Under the pieces are notes generated by a model that was not told the DNA's origin, ran no database searches, and saw only the letters and a list, made by a program, of their open reading frames with translations. The translations under genes and the position numbers were made by a program. This document shows, in pieces, positions 46,957 to 55,685 of a DNA stretch of 64,000 bases (within the stretch, counting starts at the first letter, position 1; every line of letters starts with the position of its first letter). Location of the stretch: positions 62,001 through 126,000 of the forward strand of contig WOUR01000008.1 in the NCBI GenBank assembly GCA_009772935.1, written 5' to 3'. Origin of the DNA: Rhodospirillaceae bacterium. Its GTDB lineage: Bacteria; Pseudomonadota; Alphaproteobacteria; Reyranellales; Reyranellaceae.

Positions 46957-47546
46957 AGCGCCATCTCGTCATCTTCGCCCGTGCGCCCGAGGCCGGTCGC
47001 GTGAAGCGCCGGCTCGGGGCGGAGATCGGCATGAGGGAAGCCGCCCGCTTCTATCGCCGCATCCTCGACGAACAGATAAGACGCATGACGCGCGATCCCC
47101 GCTGGACCGTCTGGCTGTCGGTGACGCCCGACACCGCACGCCGCCATCCCGCCTGGCATCTCGTGCCCGTCCCGCAACGGAAACCACAGCGGCAGGGCGG
47201 TCTTGGCCGGCGCATGAAGCTGCCGTTCGCAACGCTGCCCCCCGGCCCGCTGGTTCTCGTCGGCAGCGATATCCCGGCGATGCGGCCGTCCCACATCGCG
47301 CGGGCCTTCGCATTGCTCAGCCGGCACGATCTCGTCTTCGGCCCCGCACGCGACGGCGGCTTCTGGCTGGTCGGGGCGAAGCGCGTGCGGCCTCTACCTT
47401 TCACCCTTTTCGTTAGTGTGCGCTGGTCGACGCCAACGGCTCTAGCCGACACGCTGGCCGGGATCCCGCGCCACGTCACGATGGCGCTCGCCGATACGCT
47501 CGACGATGTCGACGATGCCGCTTCCCTGCGGCGGCTTTCGATCTAG
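46953..47546 (+). CDS. DUF2064 glycosyltransferase, TIGR04282 type
   Basis: The 197-residue protein starts at an ATG that overlaps the previous stop (ATGA). 'LVIFARAPEAGRVKRRLGAEIG' is the nucleotide-binding start of the cofC-like/DUF2064 fold; 'LVLVGSDIPAMRPSHIARAF' and 'VFGPARDGGFWLVGAKR' complete it. Members are placed as sugar nucleotidyl- or glycosyltransferases and occur beside TIGR04283 enzymes. Its stop TAG shares the palindrome CTAG with the stop of the opposing TPR gene. Confidence 0.88.
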   Translation: MKRHLVIFARAPEAGRVKRRLGAEIGMREAARFYRRILDEQIRRMTRDPRWTVWLSVTPDTARRHPAWHLVPVPQRKPQRQGGLGRRMKLPFATLPPGPLVLVGSDIPAMRPSHIARAFALLSRHDLVFGPARDGGFWLVGAKRVRPLPFTLFVSVRWSTPTALADTLAGIPRHVTMALADTLDDVDDAASLRRLSI

Positions 47547-48982
47547 GCCGGAGTGGCTGCCTTCAGCGCGTCGAGTTCCCGCCGCACGGCGGCGAATACG
47601 TCGTTCCAGTTCCCGGGAGCCGTTTGCTGGAAAATCCGCGCCGACGGATACCAGGGCGCCTGGGCGCCGCCGAGCTGCCAGCGCCAGTCGGCGGTGGCAG
47701 GCAGCAGCACCCAGGTCCTCACGCCCATCGCCGCGGCGAGATGCGCTACCGGCGCGTCGATCGAGATGAGAAGGTCGAGCTGCGACAGGGCGGTTGCCGC
47801 CTCGGCGAAATCGAAGATGCCGCGGCCGACATCGTGCACCAGCCCGCCGGCGCCGAACGCCTGGATGTCCTTCTGGTGGAGGCCGCCCTGCAGGCTGAAG
47901 AACAACAGCTCCGGATCGCCCGAGAGCGCCAGGAAGTGCTGGAACGGCACCGACCTCTGGTGATCCTGGGACTGGCCCGGCATGGCCGCCCAGTAGATGC
48001 CGATGCGCAGCTTCGCCCGCTCCAGCCGGCCGAGCTTGATGCGGCTTTCCTCGGGCGCCCTGAGATAGGGTGGCTCGGCCGACAGCGCCGCGAAATCGGC
48101 ACGGCAAAGATGCGGCAGCGAGACCAGGGACGCATGGAGGTCGAACTCGGGAACCGTCTCGCCCTCGGCCACGACCTCGTCGATATAGTCGGCAGAGCGC
48201 AAAAGGTCCTTGAGCAGCGCCTGGCAAAGCACGAGCACGGTGGCGCCACGCCGCTTCAACTCGCGGGCGAAGCGCACGAACAACAGCACGTCGCTCAGGC
48301 CCTGCTCGGGATAGAGCAGGATGCGCTTGCCCTGCACCGGCTCTCCTGCCCAGGCCGGCTGGGCGAAGTCCGGCGTCGGCGTCTCGGGCAGGCGCTTGCG
48401 GATCTCGTAGGCGTCGAAGCCCGCCTCGAGCTCACCGCGCATCAGCAGCGTGATCGCGAACTCGACGCGTGCCCGCCGGTTGTCGGGATGGATCGTCAGC
48501 GCCCGGCTGAAGCAACCGATCGCTTCGTCGAGCCGGCCGAGGTCGCGCAGGCAGAGCGCCAGGTTGAAGAAGCCCTCGGCATAGTCGCGGCTGAGCGCAA
48601 TCGACCGGTAGTGATGCTTCACCGCCTCGTCGAGGCGATGCACGGCGCGCAGCGCGTTGCCGAGATTGGAATGCAGGGCCGGATTCCCGGGGTCGGCCGC
48701 CAGCGACAGGCGATGATGCGACACGGAGGCTTCGAGCTTGCCGGCGAGGCGCAAGGCGACGCCGAGATTGTTGTGCAGTTCGGCATGGTCGGGACGAACG
48801 GCCAGCAGCCGCAGGTAGGAGGAGATCGCTTCGTCGAGGCGCCCCGCACGATGGGCCTGCGACGCCAGGCGCAGTTGCTGGACGAAGCTGTCGGCCACGC
48901 TGCCGAACAACGGCGTCGGCGCGCCGGAGGCTGCGGATTCACGCTTCGTCGGATGGATGTGGGGCGCGTCGTTCACCTTCAC
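47543..48982 (-). CDS. TPR protein with glycosyltransferase-9-like C-terminus
   Basis: The 479-residue protein starts with about five tetratricopeptide repeats (residues 35-215, e.g. 'AELHNNLGVALRLAGKLEAS', 'PALHSNLGNALRAVHRLDEA') and ends in a GT-B-like domain (about 235-470) with 'GKRILLYPEQGLSDVLLFVRF' and 'LLISIDAPVAHLAAAMGVRTWVLLP', as in heptosyltransferase-like proteins. This fusion is known in many Alphaproteobacteria, but its acceptor is unclear; protein or cell-surface glycosylation is likely. The start is GTG at 48982. It converges on the radical SAM operon. Confidence 0.88.
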   Translation of the reverse strand: MKVNDAPHIHPTKRESAASGAPTPLFGSVADSFVQQLRLASQAHRAGRLDEAISSYLRLLAVRPDHAELHNNLGVALRLAGKLEASVSHHRLSLAADPGNPALHSNLGNALRAVHRLDEAVKHHYRSIALSRDYAEGFFNLALCLRDLGRLDEAIGCFSRALTIHPDNRRARVEFAITLLMRGELEAGFDAYEIRKRLPETPTPDFAQPAWAGEPVQGKRILLYPEQGLSDVLLFVRFARELKRRGATVLVLCQALLKDLLRSADYIDEVVAEGETVPEFDLHASLVSLPHLCRADFAALSAEPPYLRAPEESRIKLGRLERAKLRIGIYWAAMPGQSQDHQRSVPFQHFLALSGDPELLFFSLQGGLHQKDIQAFGAGGLVHDVGRGIFDFAEAATALSQLDLLISIDAPVAHLAAAMGVRTWVLLPATADWRWQLGGAQAPWYPSARIFQQTAPGNWNDVFAAVRRELDALKAATPA

Positions 48983-49026
48983 AGTCTACCGCAGCGCGCC
49001 TCCACAAGCATCCGCCCACAAACGAA

Positions 49027-49056
49027 AATGGCGCGGACCTGCAGGTCTGCGCCATT
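49027..49056 (-). terminator. Terminator-like hairpin downstream of asd
   Basis: On the minus strand AATGGCGC pairs with GCGCCATT around an inner GACCTGCAGGTC palindrome, followed by TTTTCGTTT. It lies in the gap between asd and the TPR gene and would end the asd transcript. Confidence 0.65.
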
Positions 49057-49074
49057 CGATTTCCACCTTACTAT

Positions 49075-49200
49075 CCGTCGTCTCGACCGGAGCACCGAAA
49101 GTGCGGAGCGGAGAGACCTCCTCTCCACCAGAAGCCGGCAAGTCGCAGATAAAAGGTCTCTCACTCCGCTCGCTGACTCTCGCTTCGGTCGAGGCGACGG
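49075..49200. repeat. Long imperfect hairpin element after asd
   Basis: The outer arms CCGTCGTCTCGACCG (49075-49089) and CGGTCGAGGCGACGG (49186-49200) pair over 15 bases with one G-U. The inner arms AGAGACCT and AGGTCTCT (49112-49119 and 49154-49161) also pair. The 126-base element could be a small RNA, a miniature repeat or part of the transcription end of asd. No ORF covers it. Confidence 0.55.
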
Positions 49201-49207
49201 GCTGAAA

Positions 49208-50221
49208 TCAGATGTAGCCCTTGATCAGCTCCTCGGCGATCTGGACGGCGTTCAGCGCCGCGCCCTTGCGCAGATTGTCGCTGACGACCCACATCGCCAG
49301 GCCGTTCTCGACCGTGGGATCGGAGCGGATGCGGCTCACGAACACACCGTCCTGGCCAGTGACTTCCTTCGGCGTCACGTAGCCGCCGGGCTCGCGCTGG
49401 TCGACCACCAGGACGCCGGGCGCCGCCGCCAGGATGCGTCGCGCCTCGTCATCGTCGAGCGGCCGCTCGAGTTCGAGGTTCACCGCCTCGGCGTGACCCA
49501 CGAAGGTCGGCACACGCACGCAGGTCGCGTGGACCTTGATCTTCGGATCAAGGATCTTCTTGGTCTCGACCACCATCTTCCATTCTTCCTTGGTCGAGCC
49601 GTCATCCATGAAGACGTCGATCTGGGGAATGACGTTGAAGGCGATGTTCTTGGTGAACTTCACCGGGTCGAGCGTCTGGTTGACGAAGAAGCTCTTGGTC
49701 TGGCTGACCAGCTCGTCCATGGCTTCCTTGCCCGCGCCCGACGTCGACTGATAGGTCGACACGACGACGCGCTTGATCCCGGCCGCCTCGTGGATCGGCT
49801 TCAGCGCCACCACCATCTGGATGGTGGAGCAGTTGGGGTTGGCGATGATGCCGCGGCCCTTGTAGCCGGCGATCGCCTGCGGATTGACCTCCGGCACGAC
49901 CAGCGGCACGTCCGGATCCATGCGCCAGTAGGAGGTGTTGTCGACCACGATGGCGCCGGCCTTGGCGGCGCGCGGGCTGTGCTCGGCCGACACCTTGGCG
50001 CCCGGCGAGCTGAGCACGATGTCGATGCCCTTGAAGTCGAACTTGGCGAGGTCCTGGACCTTGAGTACCGACTTGTCGCCGAACGACGCCTTCAGGCCCA
50101 CCGAACGGGAGGAAGCCAGCGCGACCACGTCATCGGCCGGGAAGTTCCTCTCGGCCAGGATCTGCAACATTTCGCGACCGACGTTTCCGGTCGCGCCGAC
50201 GATGGCAACTCTGTAGCCCAT
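49208..50221 (-). CDS. asd: Aspartate-semialdehyde dehydrogenase
   Basis: The 337-residue protein begins 'YRVAIVGATGNVGREMLQIL' (NADP loop) and has catalytic Cys131 in IIANPNCSTIQ with the His partner in 'VPTFVGHAEAVNLELE'. It makes aspartate-4-semialdehyde, the branch point to lysine, DAP, threonine and methionine. The ATG at 50221 gives the family length; upstream codons of the frame are not conserved. Confidence 0.97.
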   Translation of the reverse strand: MGYRVAIVGATGNVGREMLQILAERNFPADDVVALASSRSVGLKASFGDKSVLKVQDLAKFDFKGIDIVLSSPGAKVSAEHSPRAAKAGAIVVDNTSYWRMDPDVPLVVPEVNPQAIAGYKGRGIIANPNCSTIQMVVALKPIHEAAGIKRVVVSTYQSTSGAGKEAMDELVSQTKSFFVNQTLDPVKFTKNIAFNVIPQIDVFMDDGSTKEEWKMVVETKKILDPKIKVHATCVRVPTFVGHAEAVNLELERPLDDDEARRILAAAPGVLVVDQREPGGYVTPKEVTGQDGVFVSRIRSDPTVENGLAMWVVSDNLRKGAALNAVQIAEELIKGYI

Positions 50222-50321
50222 GACTATATGCGCCTTGCGTGCGCGCACCCCTGATTGAAAGACAGGGGGAGATACGCGCAAGGCCCCGCTTTGGCAAGGA
50301 TACGACCCGTCGCCGCGGTCG

Positions 50322-51293
50322 TTACCCGGCCGTCGCGCCCGAGGCCTTGATGATGGGAAGCCACACTGCGAGGTCGTCGCGGACAAGCTTCTGCGCCGCC
50401 GCCGGCGAGCCCGGCGGCAGCATCTCGATGCCCTGGCCCATCATCTTCTCGCGCACCTGCGGCAACTGGCCGATGCGGTTGATCTCGGCATTGAGCCGCG
50501 TGATCACCGGCTCGGGCACGCCGGCCGGGACGGCGAAGCCCATCCAGGTGTTCACGACGTATTCCTTGACCCCGGCCTCGATCATCGTCGGCGCGTCGGG
50601 CAGGAGGGTGGAGCGCGACTCGCTGGTCACGGCCAATGCCTTGAGCTTGCCGCCCTTGATCAGGCCGATGACCGTCGGCGTGTTGAAGAGGCCCATCGCC
50701 ACCTCGCCGTTGGCGACGGCCTGGATGCCGGCCGGCGTCGCGCGATAGGGCACATGCTGCAGCTTCACGCCGGTCCGCAACTCCAGCAGAACGCCGGACA
50801 TGTGGTGGCTGGTGCCGACGCCGCCCGACGAGTAGGTGAGCTCGCCAGGCTTGGCGCGGGCCTGCGCCAGCAGATCGGCCACGGTTCTGGCCGGATTGTC
50901 GGGTGAAACGATCAGGACGTTGGAGACCCCGCCGGTCACCGCGACCATCGCGAGGTCCTTCAGCGGATCGTAGCCGGGAGTCTTGTAGAGGCCGATGTTG
51001 AACACCATCGTGCCCTGCGAGACCAGGCCCATCGTGTAGCCGTCGGCCGGGGCGCGGGCCAGCTCGGCGGTGGCGATCGTCCCGCCTGCGCCGGTCTTGT
51101 TGTCGACCACGATGGTCTGTCCCAGAGACTTGCCCAGTTCCTCGGCGAAGACGCGCGCGACGATGTCGGCCGTGGCGCCGGGTGCCAGCGGCACGATCAT
51201 GCGGATCGGCTTGGAAGGCCAGGCCTGCGCCATGCTCCTGGTCGAGACGACGGCCAATCCGGCCGCCAGGAGGCTTCGCTTCGTCAGGATCAT
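50322..51293 (-). CDS. Bug-family tripartite tricarboxylate transporter receptor
   Basis: The 323-residue protein has a signal peptide (about 1-23, STRSMAQA) and the Bug fold: 'WPSKPIRMIVPLAPGATADIVARVFAEEL', 'VVDNKTGAGGTIATAELARA', and 'LTYSSGGVGTSHHMSG'. It binds organic acids in the periplasm. No TctA/TctB genes are visible, as is common for these expanded families. AGGAG lies ten bases before the ATG at 51293; an in-frame TTG at 51302 is less likely. Confidence 0.92.
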   Translation of the reverse strand: MILTKRSLLAAGLAVVSTRSMAQAWPSKPIRMIVPLAPGATADIVARVFAEELGKSLGQTIVVDNKTGAGGTIATAELARAPADGYTMGLVSQGTMVFNIGLYKTPGYDPLKDLAMVAVTGGVSNVLIVSPDNPARTVADLLAQARAKPGELTYSSGGVGTSHHMSGVLLELRTGVKLQHVPYRATPAGIQAVANGEVAMGLFNTPTVIGLIKGGKLKALAVTSESRSTLLPDAPTMIEAGVKEYVVNTWMGFAVPAGVPEPVITRLNAEINRIGQLPQVREKMMGQGIEMLPPGSPAAAQKLVRDDLAVWLPIIKASGATAG

Positions 51294-51306
51294 GGTTTTC
51301 AATCTC

Positions 51307-52707
51307 CTAGAGTCCGACGGACTTCGCGACCAGGGCAGCGAGCTGCTTGCGCAGGCGCGCCACCAGCCCCTTCTCCGACCGCTTGCCGATCAGGTTTTTC
51401 ATTTCATAGGGATCGCTCTTCAGGTCGTAGAGTTCGTCGCACGCGACACCGTCGAGCGATTTCTGCGTCCAGTGGATGTACTTGTGACGCTTGGTGCGGA
51501 TCGCCTTGTAGCTCATGCCCACGAGCCACGGCATGGCGTTCTCGCTGAAGTATTCGCACATGAACGAGGTGCGCCAGCCCTTTGGCTTGGCGCCCTTTGC
51601 GAGGGGCTTCAGCGACTGACCCTGCATCGTCTTGAAGTCGGCCGCCTTGCCGCCCGCGAGGTCGACCAGCGTCGGCGCGATGTCGAGCGCGAGGACCAGT
51701 TCGTCGTTCACCGTGCCCGGCTTGAACCAAGCGGGGTAGCGGATGAGGAACGGCGACTTGATGCCTTCTTCGTAGGCAAAGCGCCGCTCCGGACCGAGCC
51801 CGTGCTCGCCGAAGAAATAGCCGTTGTCGCCCAGGAACAGGATGAAGGTGTTGTCGAGTTCACCGTTCTCCTCGAGCACCTTGAAGATGTCGCCCATGCC
51901 CTCGTCGACCGAGGCCATCATGGCGGCGCGCAGACGGATCTCCTCGTCGGTCCCGGCGAGGATTCCATCCAGTACCTTGCGCGAGGCGTCGTTGACCCGC
52001 ATCGCATGGGCTTCCGTCCAGGCCGGCTTGTCCTTCACCACATCGGCCGCCGGAAGCGCATTCGGCCGGCGCGGGAAGTGCTCGCCCTTGTAGAGGTCGG
52101 CGTGGCGCGGCGCGGGACGGTAGCCGCCATCGGTGAAATCGATCGTGCCGTCGGCTGCCTGGAAGGCGTCGGGGTGCACGGCCTTGTGCGCGAAGAACAG
52201 CGCGAAGGGCTTGTCGCGCTTCTTCTTCAGGAAGTCGACGGCGTGACCGTTCAGCAGGTCGGTGATGTAGCCCTCGTATTTCTTCTCCGTACCATCGATG
52301 TTCAGCACCGGGTCGATGATCGACCCATGGCCCGGAAAGCTCACCCACTTGTCGTAGCCCGGCCGCGGGCCGCCGGAATTGCCCATGTGCCACTTGCCGA
52401 TATGGGCGGTTTCGTAGCCCAGACGCTGCAGGATCACGTGGTAGTTCGGCAGGCGGTGGCTGTGCGCATCGCGCGCCACGTTGTCGATGATGCCGTGGCG
52501 GCTGGCGTACTGGCCCGTCAGGATCGAGGCGCGGTTGGGCGAGCAGAGCGGCGTGGTGTGGAACGCCGAGGTGAACATCGCGCCTTCATGGCCGACCCGG
52601 TCGATGTGCGGCGTCTTCATATAGGGATGACCGCAGATTCCCAGCTCGTCGAAGCGGAGGTCGTCGATCAGCACGATCAGGAAATTCGGTTTGCGCTTCT
52701 TGGCCAA
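51307..52707 (-). CDS. Sulfatase family protein
   Basis: The 466-residue alkaline-phosphatase-fold protein has the sulfatase signature CSPNRASILTG, whose Cys55 would become formylglycine, plus 'LIVLIDDLRFDELG' and 'GYETAHIGKWHMG' metal-site blocks and 'LGDNGYFFGEHGLGPE'. It probably hydrolyses sulfate or phosphonate esters. No signal peptide is obvious. Start choice: TTG at 52707 has GGGA at a good distance; GTG at 52743 would add 12 residues but has no site. It lies 13 bases before the Bug receptor gene, likely an operon. Confidence 0.88.
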   Translation of the reverse strand: MAKKRKPNFLIVLIDDLRFDELGICGHPYMKTPHIDRVGHEGAMFTSAFHTTPLCSPNRASILTGQYASRHGIIDNVARDAHSHRLPNYHVILQRLGYETAHIGKWHMGNSGGPRPGYDKWVSFPGHGSIIDPVLNIDGTEKKYEGYITDLLNGHAVDFLKKKRDKPFALFFAHKAVHPDAFQAADGTIDFTDGGYRPAPRHADLYKGEHFPRRPNALPAADVVKDKPAWTEAHAMRVNDASRKVLDGILAGTDEEIRLRAAMMASVDEGMGDIFKVLEENGELDNTFILFLGDNGYFFGEHGLGPERRFAYEEGIKSPFLIRYPAWFKPGTVNDELVLALDIAPTLVDLAGGKAADFKTMQGQSLKPLAKGAKPKGWRTSFMCEYFSENAMPWLVGMSYKAIRTKRHKYIHWTQKSLDGVACDELYDLKSDPYEMKNLIGKRSEKGLVARLRKQLAALVAKSVGL

Positions 52708-52824
52708 GATCGGGTTCCCATTCTCAATTTCCGGCAAGCACACCGCGTGCCGAAATCAAACTAGCGAGCGGTGTTGACGGAGACCAGAGCGTCGCGCCCA
52801 TATCGGCCGCGAAAGGGAGAATCC

Positions 52825-54036
52825 ATGACCGAGACTGCCCTGCCGCTGGCGGGATTGCGCGTATTGGACATCAGCTCATTCATCGCCGCACCGGCTGCGG
52901 CCGTCGTGCTGGGCGACTGGGGCGCCGACGTCATCAAGGTCGAAGGACCGGACGGCGATCCAAACCGCCGGATCATGCACGATTCTTCGAACTATCCGAA
53001 AAGCGAGGTCAACTATCCCTGGCAGATGGATTCGCGCAACAAGCGCTCCATCGTGCTGGACCTCAAGCAGGCCGACGCCCGCGCGGCCCTCGACCGGCTG
53101 ATCGCGGTCTCCGACATCCTGATCTGCAATTTCCCGCCGCCTGTGCGCGACAAGCTCAAGCTCGCCTACGACGACGTGAAGCAGGTCAACCCGAAGCTGA
53201 TCTACGCGTCCCTCACGGGCTACGGCGAGAGCGGCCCCGACCGCGACCGGCCGGGCTTCGACGCCACCGCCTATTTCGCCCGTTCGGGCCTGCTCGATGC
53301 GCAGCGCTACGAAGGCGGGCCGCCAGGCGTGCCCGGCCCTGCGCAGGGCGATCGCGCGACGGCGATGGCGCTCGTCTCGTCCATCCTCATGGCGCTCATC
53401 CACCGCATGAAGACCGGCGAAGGCTCGTGGGTCGGCACGTCGCTGCTCGGCAACGGCCTCTGGTCGTGCGGCGTGATCGCCCAGGCGGCCCTCGTCGGCG
53501 CCTTCCTGCCACACCGGCCCCCGCCCGACCGGCCGCGGTCGGCGCTGGGCAATATCTACCGCACGGCCGACGATCGCTGGCTGCAGCTCACCATCGTGCG
53601 TGCCGACAAGCTCTGGGCACCGCTCTGTCGCGCGATGGGCCTCGACTCCCTGATCGACGATCCGCGCTTCGCCACCGAGCCCGAGCGCCGCGCCCGCGCC
53701 GGCGAACTGGCCGGCATCCTGAGCGACACCTTCGCGACAAGGCCCTACGAGCATTGGCGCGAGGCGCTGGCGGCGCACAGCGTCACTTTCGGCGTCATCA
53801 GCCGCCCGCAGGACGTCCCCGACGACGAACAGGCGGTGGCCTGCGGCGCCGTGGTCGACACCGCGATTCCCGGCATGCCGCGCACCCTGGCCGATCCGAT
53901 TCGCCTCGGCTTCGCCCGCCAGCGCATCGCCCATCCCGCACCGGAACTCGGCGAGCACAGCGAGCAGGTGCTGCGCGAGGCCGGCATGAGTGAGCAGGAG
54001 GTGGCGGCCCTCAAGGCCAGCGGGGCACTTCGATGA
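52825..54036 (+). CDS. CaiB/BaiF-family CoA transferase (first of a tandem pair)
   Basis: The 403-residue class III CoA transferase starts 'LPLAGLRVLDISSFIAAPAAAVVLGDWGADVIKVEGPDGD', with the usual catalytic Asp region 'RPGFDATAYFARSG' and 'GDRATAMALVSSILMAL' following. It transfers CoA between carboxylates. It has AAAGGGAGA before the ATG, and its stop overlaps the start of a close paralog (ATGA at 54033-54036). The substrate may relate to the divergent sulfatase/Bug unit. Confidence 0.92.
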   Translation: MTETALPLAGLRVLDISSFIAAPAAAVVLGDWGADVIKVEGPDGDPNRRIMHDSSNYPKSEVNYPWQMDSRNKRSIVLDLKQADARAALDRLIAVSDILICNFPPPVRDKLKLAYDDVKQVNPKLIYASLTGYGESGPDRDRPGFDATAYFARSGLLDAQRYEGGPPGVPGPAQGDRATAMALVSSILMALIHRMKTGEGSWVGTSLLGNGLWSCGVIAQAALVGAFLPHRPPPDRPRSALGNIYRTADDRWLQLTIVRADKLWAPLCRAMGLDSLIDDPRFATEPERRARAGELAGILSDTFATRPYEHWREALAAHSVTFGVISRPQDVPDDEQAVACGAVVDTAIPGMPRTLADPIRLGFARQRIAHPAPELGEHSEQVLREAGMSEQEVAALKASGALR

Positions 54037-55247
54037 CCACGGACGAACCGCTGCCGCTGGCCGGACTCACCGTCCTCGACATCAGTTCCTTCATCGCCGC
54101 CCCGGCCGCCGCCGCGGCGCTGGGCGATTTCGGCGCCGACGTGATCAAGATCGAGCCGCCGGTCGACGGCGACCCGCACCGCAACAGCTTCCGCAACGCC
54201 AGCTATCCGCAGAGCGACCGGAACTTCCCATGGCAGCTCGATGGCCGGCACAAGCGCTCGCTGGCGCTCGACCTCAAGACCGACGGCGCCCGCACCATCC
54301 TCGAACGGCTGCTGAAGCGGGCCGACGTGATGATCGTGAACTTCCCGCCGCCGGCCCGCGAACGGCTGCGGCTGCGCTGGGAGGACATCGAGCCGATCAA
54401 CCCGCGCCTCGTCTACTGCTCGCTCACCGGCTACGGCGAGACGGGCCCCGACCGCGACCGGCCGGGCTTCGACATCACCGCCTATTTCGGTCGTTCCGGC
54501 ATTCTCGACGCGGCGCGCTATGACGGCGGCCCGCCGGGCGTCTCGCTGCCGGCACAGGGTGACCGCGCCACCGCCATGACCCTGGTGGCGGCGATCCTGA
54601 TGGGCTTGCGCCGCCGCGACCAGACGGGCAAGGGCGGCTGGGTCGGCACCTCGCTCTATGCCAACGGCGTATGGGCCAACGGCACCACCGCTGCCGGCGC
54701 GCTGGTCGGCGCGCAGCTGCCGGTCCGTCCGCCGCCGGACCGACCGCGCAATGCGCTGACCAACCTCTATCGCACCCTCGACGACCGCTGGCTGCAGCTC
54801 CTGATGGTTCGGGACGACCGGCTCTGGGCCACGTTCTGCGACATCATCGAGCGGCCCGACCTGATGGCCGATTCGCGATTCGCCGGGAGGCCGGAGCGGC
54901 GCGCCCATGCCCAGGAACTGCACGACCTGCTGGCGCCGGTCTTCGCCGCGCGCCTGTATGCCGACTGGGAGAAGCGCCTGTCCGGCACCGGCATCCCCTT
55001 CGGAGTCATCGGGCGGCTGGCCGACGTGATCGACGACGAACAGGCCGAGCATGCCGGCATCTTCGCCGCCACGACCAATCCCGCGATACCGCGCACCGTC
55101 AGCACGCCGATCCGGCTGGGCTTCGCCACGCCGCGCACCGCCGGCCCGCCGCCGGAAGTCGGACAGCACAATGAAGAGGTGCTGCGCGAAACCGGCTTCA
55201 GCGACGAGGAGATCGACGCCCTCAAAAAGTCCGGCGCTTTGGGCTAG
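54033..55247 (+). CDS. CaiB/BaiF-family CoA transferase (second of a tandem pair)
   Basis: The 404-residue protein aligns end to end with the preceding gene: same opening 'LPLAGLTVLDISSFIAAPAAAAALGDFGADVIKIE', same 'GYGETGPDRDRPGFDITAYFGRSGILDAARY'. The two genes look like a tandem duplication with clear divergence. Class III CoA transferases usually form interlocked homodimers; two coupled paralogs could form a heterodimer. Substrate unknown. Confidence 0.92.
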   Translation: MTTDEPLPLAGLTVLDISSFIAAPAAAAALGDFGADVIKIEPPVDGDPHRNSFRNASYPQSDRNFPWQLDGRHKRSLALDLKTDGARTILERLLKRADVMIVNFPPPARERLRLRWEDIEPINPRLVYCSLTGYGETGPDRDRPGFDITAYFGRSGILDAARYDGGPPGVSLPAQGDRATAMTLVAAILMGLRRRDQTGKGGWVGTSLYANGVWANGTTAAGALVGAQLPVRPPPDRPRNALTNLYRTLDDRWLQLLMVRDDRLWATFCDIIERPDLMADSRFAGRPERRAHAQELHDLLAPVFAARLYADWEKRLSGTGIPFGVIGRLADVIDDEQAEHAGIFAATTNPAIPRTVSTPIRLGFATPRTAGPPPEVGQHNEEVLRETGFSDEEIDALKKSGALG

Positions 55248-55256
55248 TCTCTCCGG

Positions 55257-55592
55257 ATGGCCTCCCGCTTCCGGACCTATGCCGAGTTCTGGCCCTTCTA
55301 CCTGCGCGAGCACGCCAAGCCCTCGACGCGGGCTGTCCACTATGTCGGCACCATCGCCTCCGCAGCCCTTCTGATCTGGGCACTCGCGTCGCAGAACTGG
55401 TGGTGGCTGCTGGGCGTCCCCGTGTTCGGCTACGGGCCGGCCTGGTTCGGCCATTTCTTCATCGAGAAGAACAGGCCCGCCACCTTCGAGGCGCCGGTCT
55501 GGTCGCTGATCAGCGACTACCGGATGTGCGGCCTTTTCCTGACGGGCCGGCTCGGTGACGAGTTGATGAAGCATCAGGTCCGCGCCCCCTAG
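55257..55592 (+). CDS. DUF962/Mpo1-like membrane protein
   Basis: The 111-residue protein has two or three membrane helices and the DUF962 pattern '[18 protein letters not shown]' and '[26 protein letters not shown]'. The His residues of HxxKPxxRxxHxxGT and HFFxEKNxP form the metal site in Mpo1, a yeast 2-hydroxy fatty acid dioxygenase. A lipid-oxidising role here is inferred. It begins 9 bases after the CoA transferase pair. Confidence 0.85.
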   Translation: MASRFRTYAEFWPFYLREHAKPSTRAVHYVGTIASAALLIWALASQNWWWLLGVPVFGYGPAWFGHFFIEKNRPATFEAPVWSLISDYRMCGLFLTGRLGDELMKHQVRAP

Positions 55593-55685
55593 AACGGGCC
55601 CGATTCGGAGGCGCGCTGGCCCCTTGCTTCCCAGGGGGGCCGACGCCACATTGCGGGCGAACATCCCAAATCCGCTCGAGGACCC

